NCBI GenBank assembly: GCA_040285825.1
Contig: JAUPSS010000002.1
Span: 806,001 to 870,000 of the forward strand
DNA length: 64,000 nt
Direction: 5' to 3'
From: Eukaryota sp. TZLM1-RC
Lineage: Eukaryota; Metamonada: BaSk clade
Positions within the stretch are counted from its first letter, which is position 1. Each line of letters opens with the position of its first letter. Made by a program: the position numbers and the translations under genes. The notes beneath the pieces are model-generated. The model did not search any database, had not been told where the DNA came from, and saw only the letters and a program-made list of their open reading frames with translations. Of the stretch, positions 42,089-53,032 are shown one piece after another.

Positions 42089-45000
42089 ATCTTTATTAAA
42101 TCTATGCTATTGTCGATTGTGAAACAGCGTGTAGTTCCCAATGGTTGATTGGCGATGATACAATCCAAATCACCCAAAAAATGACACTTTGCAACTGGCC
42201 ATTTTCAGAACCTGACACTGTTGCCAAATTTGATTTGTCAGGGTGCCATGTGTTATTTGAATAAACATCAAAGCTGTCAAACATTTTGTGAATAAAGCCA
42301 AGAAACTTTTACTGTATCGAATAGGAATAGCTTACAACTTTAAACTATTTGCATTCACAATATATCTATTAAATCCATTGTAAACTTAATTTTTTACATT
42401 ATTTCACCCATACTCCCAAAACTAGATTGAGTAACTGCAATGTCTGTGTTCTCAACCGTGAAAAGCGTTGAAAAAGCTAAAGATGTGCTGTTGATTAAAA
42501 GACAAAAAGGCATTATCCAAAACAAAAGTAATGTTTGAGATTTTAGTTACAACATTGAGCTTTATGTCCATCACAAAAGCTTACAAGGAATATTGTGTTG
42601 AACGTTTTGGAGACCACGCAAACAGTTGCACCCTTTCCTAGTGATATTATAAACAAGTTGTCAGCCAAAAAGGTAACACATCTCTTTCCTTTGAATCTAG
42701 AAAACAACGAATGATTGTAGTTTAATACCACTCAGCTGAAAACAATATTGACGACAAATCTCTATCAGAATCTTGAAGAAAAACGATATTTTCTTCATCA
42801 TTCTTCTCTACGACTTTCAACAGTATGCCTAGCTCCACACTAATAGCAGTGAATGTTCCCCCTAGATATCCAGCATCCAACGCTGTATTTCCCTCTCCTT
42901 CTCCCCCTTCTTTCCCCATCATAATAGGTGGAGATTCGAGCGTCAAAACCAATGAGAGCTCTTCTTTCGTTCAAGCGACCCCTCTCCTCCACGACTCTCT
43001 CTCCGGTGTCAAAGATTCTGGCAGCGACACCATTAGACAAGACATAGTTGATGCTCTCAAATACTACTGTGGCCGTACTCTTTCCTCTGTTGATAACTTC
43101 TCTGCGTTCATGTCTACTGCCTTTTCCGTCCGTGACCGTCTTGTAGACAGATGGAATGCAACCCAAGAACATTTCATACGTGCAAATTCCAAATTTGCCA
43201 ACTACCTCTCTCTTGAATGGCTCATGGGACGTGCCCTCACCAACTCCCTCGTCAACCTTGAACTCAAAGACAAGTATGCTGAAGTTTTGGAAAACCTCGG
43301 AGTTTCCCTCGAACATGTTGTTGAGAATGAACATGATGCCGGACTTGGTAATGGAGGTCTTGGTCGCTTAGCTGCCTGTTTCATTGACTCGTTAGCTACT
43401 ACCAACCACCCTTGCTGGGGATATGGACTCCGCTATAGTTATGGTATGTTTAAACAACTTATCGAGAATGGTGAGCAGGTAGAAGTACCAGAATATTGGC
43501 TTAATTATGGAGATGATCTTCAGGAAAGAATTGATGTTCAATACCCTGTTCATTTTGGTGGTCAAGTAATTAAAAGAGAAGAAAACGGTAAAACTGTTTA
43601 TGATTGGCAAGGAGCTACTTGTGTCAGAGCAGTTGCTTATGATGCCTTTGTTCCTGGGTTCAAGACTGATAATGTTCTTAATCTTCGGTTATGGGCCGCC
43701 AGGGCTCCCACGGGGTTTGATCTCCAGGCTTTTAAGCACGGTGATTACTTTGCTTCAGTCCGTCAACAAATGGAAGCTGAGAATCTAACTTCTGTACTCT
43801 ACCCTGATGATTCTACCATTCAGGGACGTCAGTTACGATTAAAGCAACAGTATTTCTTTACTTGTGCATCAATAAGTGATATTTTGAATCGTTTCTCCAC
43901 TCTCCACAGACCCCTCTCTGAACTTCCAAAGTTCCACTGCGTTCAATTAAACGATACCCACCCAGTTCTTGCTATTCCTGAACTAATGAGGCAATTGGTT
44001 GATGTCAAGGGGTTAGATTGGCCAGAAGCTTGGGAAATCACAAAAGAATTCTTCTTTTATACTAACCATACTTTAATGAGTGAAGCTTTGGAGAAATGGC
44101 CTGTTCATTTTTTTGAATATTTACTACCTAGACATTTACAAATTATTTATCTAATTAACCATGAACATTTAGAACAAGTCCGTGCTTTCTGCATTCAAAA
44201 GAACTTGTCTCAGACTGATACTGATCGTCTTTTGGCTAATCTTTCTATCATTGATGAAAGTGGTGAACGTTATGTCCGTATGGCCCATTTAGCTGTTGTG
44301 ACTTCGGTTAAGGTAAATGGTGTTGCCCAGGTTCATGCGCAATTAATGAAGGAATCAATTTTCTCTCAGTTTGTTGAGTATATGGGAGAATCCAAGTTTG
44401 TTGGTATCACCAATGGAGTTACCTTTAGAAGGTGGTTAAAAGTTTGTAATCCTGCTTTAACTGAGTTGATTACTCAAGTTGTTGGTTCTGAGGATTTCTT
44501 GAATAAACCCATCTTGCTTAAGAAATTAGAACCATTAGCTGATGACGCCAAGTTTAGGAAGCAGTGGATTAATTGCCGTCAAGTGGCAAAGAGAAAATTA
44601 GTCAAGTTGATTAGAAATACCTGTGGAATTTCTGTTAATTCTGAAGCTCTTTTTGATGTACAAGTTAAAAAGAATTCACGAATACAAGCGCCAATTTATG
44701 AATATTCTCTATGTCATTCACCGGTATTTGATCATTAAGGACGATCCTGCCTCTGCCAGAAATGTCATGGTTCCTAGAGTGGTGGTGTTTTTCTGGTAAG
44801 GCAGCTGCTGCCTATGTTCAAGCCAAACGTATTATTAAATTGATTACTGGAGTGGCCAATATTGTCAATAATGATCCTGATGTTGGTGATTTACTCAAGG
44901 TTGCCTTCATTCCCTCTTATGGAGTGTCTCTTGCTGAAGTAATTATGCCAGCCACTGATCTTTCTGAACAAATTAGTACTGCATCAACAGAAGCTTCAGG

Positions 45001-45598
45001 TACTGGAAATATGAAGGCTTCTCTCAATGGAGCTCTCGTCATTGGAACAATGGATGGAGCTAACATTGAAATTGCTGATAAAGCTGGTCAAGAAAATATG
45101 TTTATATTCGGTCTTCGAACTCACGAGATTGCCAACATGAGAAAAAGAGTTTGCGAAGGAACTGCTCCTGCTCTTGATTCCCGACTAGCTAGAGTATTGA
45201 ATGAAGTTTGTTCAGGTAGATTTGGAAATGATTTCCAACCTCTTGTAGATAGTATTCGCGGCAGTAACGATCATTACCTTGTATGCCAGGACTTTGCTGC
45301 TTACTGTGAAGCTCAAGCTCAAGTAGACGCAAAATGGCATCGTAAGGATGATTGGGTAAAGTCTTCTATTCTGAATACAGCCAGAGCAGGATTCTTTTCC
45401 TCTGATCGTTCTGTTACAGAGTATGCTGAAATGTGGGGCTTAAAGCCTTTGGCTTGTTCTCTTGACAGTGCTCCTAGAAAAAGAGCGGCTTCTGTAGTTT
45501 CTGATTTGTCTGAGACTGATGATCTGCAGTTTAATTAGCTTTTTGCGGTATAAATTATGTTTTTAAAGTTTTTATTTTGTCAAGTAAAGTTTAGTCTT
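42089..45598 (+). repeat. Inverted duplication, arm 2 (glycogen phosphorylase unit)
   Basis: Counterpart of 19208-22715 in opposite orientation. The flanks outside the arms are unrelated. No terminal repeats or target duplications typical of a transposon were seen at the arm ends, so segmental duplication is more likely than transposition. Confidence 0.95.
42825..45538 (+). CDS. Glycogen phosphorylase, copy 2 (frameshifted)
   Basis: This is the same enzyme as copy 1, with a clean start ([20 protein letters not shown]) at ATG 42825. The first 618 codons are in frame through the point where copy 1 is broken ([15 protein letters not shown]). One extra A at about 44668 (five versus four) then shifts the frame after LFDVQVK. 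A second extra base, a T at about 44792 (five versus four), comes just before the frame that resumes as [20 protein letters not shown] and runs to the stop. The PLP-lysine segment [13 protein letters not shown] is at about 45000-45035. Each copy is intact where the other is broken, so a consensus gives a full-length enzyme. Regulatory N-terminal features cannot be judged from sequence alone. Confidence 0.93.
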
Positions 45599-46079
45599 TT
45601 TACTTATAAGTGTTGGTTGTGCTGGCTTCGTAAGATTTCAATTTCTTGGTTAATTAATCCCCATTTCCTTGTATGAATCTAACAGTGACGATACATTTCC
45701 TTGGAAGTAGAGTCCATTATGAAGTTATCTTACTATGGAATAAATTGCTTTTCAACAGATGTAACAATTCTCTTTTTTTAGGTACTTTTTAGGTACTGAA
45801 TGACTCATGTACTTTGATTCTGAATCTGTCCAGCTTGAGGCCTAAATTCAAAGACAAAAATATTGGCAATTAATTTTTCATATCGAATTCTATTAATCTC
45901 ACACATAACATTTGGTTTCAATGTTTCTGTGAGTTGGTTCGGTTCGGTTTTATTGTAGGCAAAACTGAAACCAAACCAAAAAGCCAAAACCAAAACAAAA
46001 TGCTTTAACTAAATATTTTGCTGAAGACAAAAAACCATGTGCACCCCAAAAAAATAAAAAATACTCTGACTTTTCCAAA
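45599..46079. other. Intergenic, no gene seen
   Basis: AT-rich spacer with a TCGGTTCGGTTTTATTG patch and poly-A stretches just before the coiled-coil gene. No convincing frame. Confidence 0.4.
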
Positions 46080-48296
46080 ATGACCAGGACGATTGGTCGC
46101 TCAATCGATGGAACTATCCTCCACTTTGCAAAGGAGCTGAAACGACTTCGACACTGCTTTGATACACTGTCGAAAGAGCAAGCCCAACAACAGCAACTTT
46201 TGGTTCTGTTTAGTGATGTATACTCAAAGAGTTCGCCGTCTACAATGCCAAATACCACTATTTCACATGATAACCACATACCCGAGACAACTAATCCGCT
46301 ATCGACCGTTCAACTACCATCTACCACTGCCAGCCCACGACCTGACTCTCCTTCTTTTCTTGCTCAACCAACACCCTCATCAGACATCACTGATCAGATC
46401 TCCATTATGAACACCCAGCTTACCAATGTCATTCAGCAACTTCCTTCCCTCACCAATACAGTACAGGACCTCTCTTTGAAGTACTCTGACCTATCTCAAA
46501 CAGTTTCGTCAATGCATCCAACTAATGATGATTCAACTAATGATGGAGGAAGCTTTGGCAGTCAGGACTTTTCTAACTTGATGACGCAATTCAATGAACA
46601 AAACACTGTTATTAATCAATTGAAGAATCGCATGGACACTCTTCAACGTGAAATTACTGAAACTAAGGAACATAATCATATCAAAAGCCATTCTGGTAGC
46701 ATTACCGCTGATTCCGATGCCAAAACCACAGAAACGGGTATAAATGTTGTTGGAGATAAAGAGACAGTCAGTCAAAGTACAGCACAACACAATTTCGTGT
46801 CGTTCAATGATCTTGATTCAAGGCTTTCTGAGTTTCGCGAGGCCTTCTCTCAAGAATTATTTAACCATGAACAACAGTTAAACGCCATTAATGAAAGCTT
46901 GGAATCTGTTTTTGATGTTATGAATTCTTTGAAAGATGAATTGAGTGATTTAAAGGAAATTAAATCAAAACAATTGGAATTAATGTCCAGTTTGAATAGC
47001 AGTGACGGTCAAAAAGATGAAGATAATCGAGATCAATCATTTTTGATTGAACTTTCCCATAAGGTTGATCTAATGGATACTGAATTTCGTAGACTTTCTA
47101 AATCTTTCGGAACCAAATCCCAGGAAGATTCCCAAATTCCATATTTAATTCAAGGATTTAATGATCTCAAATCACAAAACCTTCAACTCTCCAACACCAT
47201 TGAAACCACCCAGGTTCAAATGAGTACCCTTGTCAATGAGTTCAACTCCAAACTTGACCTAACTGATTTAAGGCAATCACTCAAGAGTTTTGCAAAGGAG
47301 GAGGTGGCAAAGTTTTCTCCTACAGTTGGTGAAGGTAAGACAGTTTTAAAAGAAGTTTCTGCAGGTCAAGATCATTCAAACATTAATCTGGATCCTGTAC
47401 ACAATTCTCTACACATACTTGAGCATGATATCCAAAAGCTCAAAACCTCTCTTTCTTCATTGGAAGATTCCAAGGTTGATAAGAGTGATTTCCTTATGTT
47501 AGCAAAGAATGTTCCTTCCATTACTGCCCTCAACTCTGATTTAAAGAAGAAAGCTGATAAAGAATATGTGCAAGATTTATTTAGTCAAGTGGCAAATATG
47601 GCTGAAAAGCTTGGTGTTGAACTTGATACTGCCAAAATGGTCAGCAAGGAGATTGTTCAGGAAGAGATTTTATCGTTCAAAGATGAAATGAAAAAGAAAG
47701 CTGATCATAGCGCTATTGAGAAGTTGCAACAAAGTCTAAAGAAACTTCGAGCTTCTTCACGGAGACAGAATGTACACGTAGACAGTACTCCAGTTGTTGG
47801 TAATTGTCTTCATGACGTTTCTGATGATGCTGCAGCGTCGAGATATTCAGTTGCCGCTATTAATCCACATTGCTTGAGCTGCTCTAGACCTTTGTTCCCC
47901 TATGCAAGGTCTGGTGTGTTCTCTCCTCCGCTCTTTCCACGTACACCCTTCTATGATCGAAATAGGTCGCCGTCCCCTCCCAAAACAGTTCCATTACGTC
48001 CACACAGCTCTCAATGCTTGTATCGTGGTAGCTATCAAAGCACTAGCCAACGCCCAAATAGCCCTAATAACACAAGCACTGTACCCTCCATTAGATCACC
48101 TTCTCCATTCAGCAGGTCGAGAGAGGTTAAAGAGAAGCAGGCAAGGACAGTCATCCATCGTGGACGGGGTTTTCTCTCTCCTCTCCATGTTAAGCCTGTG
48201 TCCCCTATCGCTGAAACGGGTCTTGATGGTAGAGTGTATCCAGGTTTGTTGTCTGGGGAAGGGGATGTGCTTCCTCCTATCAATAATAATAGTTGA
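46080..48296 (+). CDS. Large coiled-coil protein, 738 aa, unknown function
   Basis: One intact frame from ATG 46080 (MTRTIGRSIDGTILHFAKEL). Residues 1-50 form a short helical segment. Residues 60-110 are Ser/Thr/Pro-rich. Residues about 115-570 alternate heptad-rich helices, for example QLKNRMDTLQREITETKEHN and LFNHEQQLNAINESLESVFD, with polar linkers. Residues 590-738 are Pro/Ser/Arg-rich and disordered (NRSPSPPKTVPLRPHSS). There is no membrane span or enzymatic motif. The layout suggests a cytoskeletal, basal-body or vesicle-tethering scaffold, but this is inference. No close family recognised. Confidence 0.8.
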   Translation: MTRTIGRSIDGTILHFAKELKRLRHCFDTLSKEQAQQQQLLVLFSDVYSKSSPSTMPNTTISHDNHIPETTNPLSTVQLPSTTASPRPDSPSFLAQPTPSSDITDQISIMNTQLTNVIQQLPSLTNTVQDLSLKYSDLSQTVSSMHPTNDDSTNDGGSFGSQDFSNLMTQFNEQNTVINQLKNRMDTLQREITETKEHNHIKSHSGSITADSDAKTTETGINVVGDKETVSQSTAQHNFVSFNDLDSRLSEFREAFSQELFNHEQQLNAINESLESVFDVMNSLKDELSDLKEIKSKQLELMSSLNSSDGQKDEDNRDQSFLIELSHKVDLMDTEFRRLSKSFGTKSQEDSQIPYLIQGFNDLKSQNLQLSNTIETTQVQMSTLVNEFNSKLDLTDLRQSLKSFAKEEVAKFSPTVGEGKTVLKEVSAGQDHSNINLDPVHNSLHILEHDIQKLKTSLSSLEDSKVDKSDFLMLAKNVPSITALNSDLKKKADKEYVQDLFSQVANMAEKLGVELDTAKMVSKEIVQEEILSFKDEMKKKADHSAIEKLQQSLKKLRASSRRQNVHVDSTPVVGNCLHDVSDDAAASRYSVAAINPHCLSCSRPLFPYARSGVFSPPLFPRTPFYDRNRSPSPPKTVPLRPHSSQCLYRGSYQSTSQRPNSPNNTSTVPSIRSPSPFSRSREVKEKQARTVIHRGRGFLSPLHVKPVSPIAETGLDGRVYPGLLSGEGDVLPPINNNS

Positions 48297-48369
48297 AGTG
48301 AATTGTTCAGTAATATGTTTTCGTTTGATCTTTGAAAAGTTTTGGAGGAAAATCAAGTTTATTTTTTAA

Positions 48370-48545
48370 GTTAAGAATCAGTCTTCTGTTTTTAATTTTT
48401 TGAAATATTTTCCAAAATTTAATAAAAATCATCAGAACCTTGCTTTTCACCTTGAAAATTGTAAACACAGAAGTGTTTTTTTGAGTTTTTGACTATAACA
48501 TGACATTCATACATTTGACAATATTTGTTTTGTTTGCAGTTCTCA
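48370..48545. other. 3' flank of the coiled-coil gene
   Basis: T-rich sequence with no gene, ending at the 3' terminus of the next LINE. Confidence 0.4.
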
Positions 48546-50690
48546 TATTTATTGAATTTGCACACTTAATTAAATTAACTCATAACTAATGGGACGACTA
48601 TCATTGAACCAAGATTTCCTCTACAAAATCTTGATTTGCTTGCTGTCTGGCTAAAGCTTCTCTTATTCGATTGAAAAACCGTGGTAATCTATTAATAATG
48701 GCAAATTGAATCCGTGAACGCCATAAAAAAAGATCAAATCTTTTCATTGTTTTTTCTTGCACCATTTTTTGGAAGTCATCCAAAAAAGTTTCTGCTTCAA
48801 CTGATAATCTTCCATTTATCGAAAATGGGAAAGCAATAAAAACCAGCTGTGTATTTCTATCGACATTTGCATCTTCAATATCTTTGTCATATTTTCTATG
48901 TTTCTCTTTTGCTTTTAAATCCAGAGCAGCCACAGGATTAAGTTTTCTTCTGTGAACCAAAGTATCATTTGCAACATTACATGAGACAAAGTCAACAATA
49001 GCTTCAGAATTATCAATCCAATCACAGTATACATCACCTCTATCATCAGAACCAAAATTATTCAGAGAAAGTGTTTCCTTCAGCAGGGGCTCTTTGATAC
49101 ACGACATCCTTGCGGTTTGTGCCATATTGAAAACAGTGTCTCTAACAGCATCATGTAATGAAGCACGATAAGTTATCAATTTAGAGCAATTCAGAGCATG
49201 GCGCAAAGTGAGTTGAGGTGAATTCGAACAAATACATTTTTCTTTTGATAATAATTGATTAATGGGGATATTCAAATATAATCTCATTTTTGTTACAAAT
49301 GCTTCATTAGTGGCACACAATCCAAATCTTCGTGGTACAATGGTTACAAAAAGTGAAGAATTTGACGACTTGTTTTCACAAACACCCTTTTCCAATAACA
49401 ATGAGTGAAGATCATGATTTAAAACAGCCGAGCTGCATATATTATTATAAAGATCTTTTTCATACATTCCAGTTAATCGTTTCTGTAATGTTTGAAGAGT
49501 GTACTTCAAATTTAAAACATTTTTTTCTGGAAAATTGCCATTGAATGATTGGGGAAAACATCGACCCCATTTTTCTACATCAATTCTTGAAATTTCTTCA
49601 TTTAATGCAAAAACAGTGGAACTTTGCGTTGTCATCAATAAATCTTCCCAATCTGCAAATCTTTCGGAAAACTCAAAGATTGCATTTCTGCATCCACCAA
49701 CAAAAGCACACGAGGTAAGAATAGAAGCCTTCGTCCACCCTAAACCACCATAATGTGGACTAAGGTAAGCATGATCTGGAATTTGAAACATTTTACATCC
49801 CAGTAATTGAGACAGAACTTTTGCACGTAACTCATTAAACTTTTGAGCCAAAGGTCTAGTGACGAGAGGATTTGTAGATCGAAATATATGATTAAAATTG
49901 GAACTAAAACACAGTCTTATAATGGTAAATTTGATGTGTTTTTTTATATCTAAATTCATCATTCGGTCAATTTTGTCAGAAATTGGGTTCAACTTTTCAA
50001 ACAATTTTTTGGTAATTTCATCATTATTTCCTAAAAACGAACCCAAATGACGAATAGCATCAATTGAATATAATTTGGCTTGAATTTCAATACCATCAAC
50101 CGATGTGGAAACTGGAGAATTCGATAACATAACACATTTAAGTAAATTAAGTCGGAGACCAATTTTGGTAAATAATTCTTTAAAACATACAGTTGCTTGT
50201 TTTACAATATTTAAATCACCAATAAGCACAACATCATCCATATATGCAATCATTTTTAGTGAAGGAAACATCTCTTGAATTTGCAGTAAAATAGGATGAA
50301 TGGCCAAACAAAACAAAAGAGGTCCTAACGGATCTCCTTGCTTTACACCACTTGATGAACTCAAAATGTTATTACTGAAATGTAAATTAGAATATGTGCA
50401 ATATGTTGATTGAAAATACGGCATTAATTCCGGCATATATTGCAATAGAGCACCATGGATACTGCGACGACTTAGTGAATTGAAAGCGTTACTAAAATCC
50501 AATGTCATACAAACATTGGAATCATTTTGGCGAAATAAAACATCAGTAGCAAATATCGCTGAAGAGACTCCATCTGTGGTGTTGATACCATATTGAAAGG
50601 GTAATAAAAATTTTTTTGCTTTCTCATTGAACCTGCTTAAGCAACACGCAGAAAAAATATTTTGTAAGCTCTCAGAGACCAGTTCTTGCA
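48546..50690 (-). mobile_element. 5'-truncated LINE (family 1) with an intact open frame
   Basis: The frame is open from about 50690 to 48601 without interruption. It begins in the RT domain (RFNEKAKK, FQYGINTTDGVSSAIFATDV, LDFSNAFNSLSRRSIHGALL) with GVKQGDPLGPLLFCLAIHP and active site YMDDVVLIGD (about 50230). Then come LGNNDEITKKLFEKLN, the zinc block CSNSPQLTLRHALNC and the C-terminal restriction-like endonuclease (SDDRGDVYCDWIDN, IVDFVSCNV, KHRKYDKDIE). The N-terminal zinc-knuckle part is missing. It ends in the family 3' signature CAAATTCAATAAAT with no poly(A). It is the best-preserved coding copy here. Confidence 0.93.
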
Positions 50691-50895
50691 GTTCTTGAAT
50701 TCTTTTTGGAAAAAGTAAAATTTATTGTTTATAAGCAGGTTAGGACTTTTATTTCTAGAGGGTATTTCTTTTGTTTTTTAACAACAAAAGACACTGCCTT
50801 TAGATTTCTGAACTTTCTTACTGTGCTTATTGTTATTGTTAGTCCAACATAAACCCCATATAATCTTGAGCGATTCTACTGAATGATTGCAGAAT
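50691..50895. other. Intergenic, no gene seen
   Basis: T-rich flank at the 5' truncation of the LINE. No frame recognised. Confidence 0.35.
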
Positions 50896-51070
50896 CACCC
50901 TACCAAACGACACTGTCTACATAACTCGTTTACGAAAAAGGGAAGAAGCAGAGCGTCTGTATGGAACGATCAAACATACTCAGCAAAGTAGTCAAACAAA
51001 CAGATATAGACACGAAGCCGTTTTAGTTTTGTTAACTTCTCTACTCTACATCATTGTGAATGAGCCATAG
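50896..51070 (+). CDS. Possible small membrane-protein gene or last exon
   Basis: The plus-strand frame reads ITLPNDTVYITRLRKREEAE, then HTQQSSQTNRYRHEAVLVLL and TSLLYIIVNEP, then stop. That is a basic helix followed by a short hydrophobic end, as in small tail-anchored proteins. No ATG is in frame. An AG (GATTGCAG) directly precedes it and could be a 3' splice site, but I could not find a matching first exon. Weak call. Confidence 0.25.
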
Positions 51071-51369
51071 TACAACGAATGTCGATCTTAAAGCAGTAAA
51101 AGCAGATTTTGTACGATTCCCAACCAGTACAGATATAATAGTCGACAATAAAAAACATTATTAATTAGTTATTGGTATTTTGTATATTTATATACATAGT
51201 TTTTATAGTTATTAGTTCAAAGATGATTAATTTTGGAAAAGGAAAGAAGTAATGTTGGCGCCTTTAGACTTAAATAGAATAAGGGTAAAATAAATCACCT
51301 TTATCTCCTTCTTTATTTTACTTTATTTTTTTTATTGTTTTTAAAAACTACACTTAAGGCAACATTAAT
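51071..51369. other. Intergenic, no gene seen
   Basis: Very AT-rich, with poly-T and ATATATA-like stretches. Nothing recognised. Confidence 0.4.
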
Positions 51370-51540
51370 AATATTAAATCAGAACTAAAGGTCCTAAATT
51401 TTGTGAATCAAGATTTCCTTCACAAAATCCTGAACTGATAGTTTTCTCGCCAGTGCTTCTCTTATTCGATAAAGGAACCGAGGTAATCTATTAATTATAG
51501 CAAATTGAATTCCCGACCGCCAAAAAATTCACAAACGTTT
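51370..51540 (-). mobile_element. LINE 3' tail fragment (divergent family 1 relative)
   Basis: On the minus strand it encodes the same C-terminal pattern as the other LINEs (AIINRLPRFLYRIREALARK, then QDFVKEILIH-like). The sequence GAACCGAGGTAATCTATTAA is shared with the 7134 and 58075 copies. Only about 170 bp remain. Confidence 0.7.
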
Positions 51541-51780
51541 TACTATTGGCAATACAAGAATAATATAAAATAAAATAGCGCACACCAGAAAATTGCTGAG
51601 GTTGATTTATGTTATCAGGTTTTTGAGTTCCAGTTTACATTATTTGGATATTTGATCTTTATCAATTGTTTAATTTGTTTGTAAAAATAAACAAAAAAAC
51701 AAATCGGCGACTTGAAGCATCAAACAACCATTTGTCTAGATTCAGTACTCTTCCAATGTGATCTACATTCCTAATACTTA
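51541..51780. other. Intergenic, no gene seen
   Basis: AT-rich flank with no frame recognised. Confidence 0.35.
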
Positions 51781-51781
51781 C

Positions 51782-52036
51782 TCACTGTCCCCTGATTAGA
51801 CTCTTTAAAGTAGCTTCAAAACAAAGAGTCCCCTCTGGCACATGGTAGATTCCCACAACACCAGAACTTCTCATTTGGCGTTCAGTTGTTTGCTTTGAAT
51901 TTTCTTGTTTTCCCAAGATGAGTAAAATGCTATTGAATTCTTTTCGAAAACATACAACCAAAATCTTTATCGTGTTCATCATTAATGAATTTGTTGGTTG
52001 ATACGTGATTGAAGTGTTGCAGTTTTCTATTTTTCC
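51782..52036 (-). pseudogene. Short hypothetical frame, 85 codons, no ATG at its start
   Basis: The frame opens with GTG and reads MMNTIKILVVCFRKEFNSIL, then SGVVGIYHVPEGTLCFEATL and KSLIRGQ. The first ATG would leave about 65 residues. It could be a gene end or chance. Confidence 0.2.
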
Positions 52037-52126
52037 CACAAAAGTCTTTATGAATGCAAAATCTATATTGATTATTCAATTGCTGACATATGCATAAAAT
52101 AATAAAAATAAATTTATTGACAACAT

Positions 52127-52919
52127 CTACATCAAAATTGAATCCTGATACAGTATTGGTGATTCAACTCTAGTGTCAATTTCCAACGACATTGAAGAGT
52201 TTGGGGGTTGTACAGTAACAAAATGTATGTTGTTTTCATGACTACGATGTCTATAGCATATATTGTGAGTAAAATCTCGGTGTGAGATCAAAGCAGAATC
52301 ATTCACATAATCTGAACTTAAGGAAGAGCTGAGATCATCCCGCTCCAGAGGCGGGGTTGGAGGACTTGCACTGTTTCGCTGAGACCGTTGCCGTACTGCA
52401 TTGACTCTTTGAGCAATGAAATCAGGAATCAGAGCTGCAGAGTTTGGGGGACATGTCGGTGAGGGATAGTAGACATGATGAGAAATGTTGGATGGCTGGT
52501 GGTTTGATTGATTTGGATGGTTAGAACGTAATATAGGATGTTGCTGAGTTGTTGTGAACAACTTGAAGTTGGAAGTGTTGCCGTTGTGTGGCATTGTTCA
52601 AAATGATGGTTAGGATAACTTCTTCAGCTGGTGATGTGATTCCATGTGTATAAATCACGTGCGTGACAAATGGTGACAATTTGTCACAGGCAAATATGAT
52701 TTCTGTACAGTGAATTTCATTCCAAAAAACGATACGATTCTTTTGTTCTATTACGTACTCTCCATAGTCATTTGGTCCTTGGTGAAAGTCAAAATGTAAA
52801 GTGTTTACCGTTCTGAGAAAACTCAATAGTGTATTGTGATTCCGGGTGTACTTGTGTTTCTTTGTCCTTCGCAATTTTCTTAAAATGTTCAATAATCTTG
52901 GAACCCTTTCAATTGCCAT
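52127..52919 (-). CDS. Hypothetical protein in two overlapping frames
   Basis: The first frame starts at ATG 52919 (MAIERVPRLLNILRKLRRTK) and is a globular, strand-rich segment (IVFWNEIHCTEIIFACDKLS) of about 110 residues up to EEVILTIIL. From about 52594 the coherent sequence moves to the next frame, a Ser/Pro/Asn-rich tail (YYPSPTCPPNSAALIPDF, NSASPPTPPLERDDLSSS) ending at 52127. A single-base indel near the CATTTTGAAC run at about 52600 would join them into about 260 residues. No family was recognised. Confidence 0.5.
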
Positions 52920-53032
52920 TGACAGTCAACTTTTTTCAGCATTATTGATTTATTCATTTAATAGGGAATATGAAAACATGAAATACACAGCTAAAACTCC
53001 ACATCCTCAAAATTTGCCTCCCCTACATTTAA

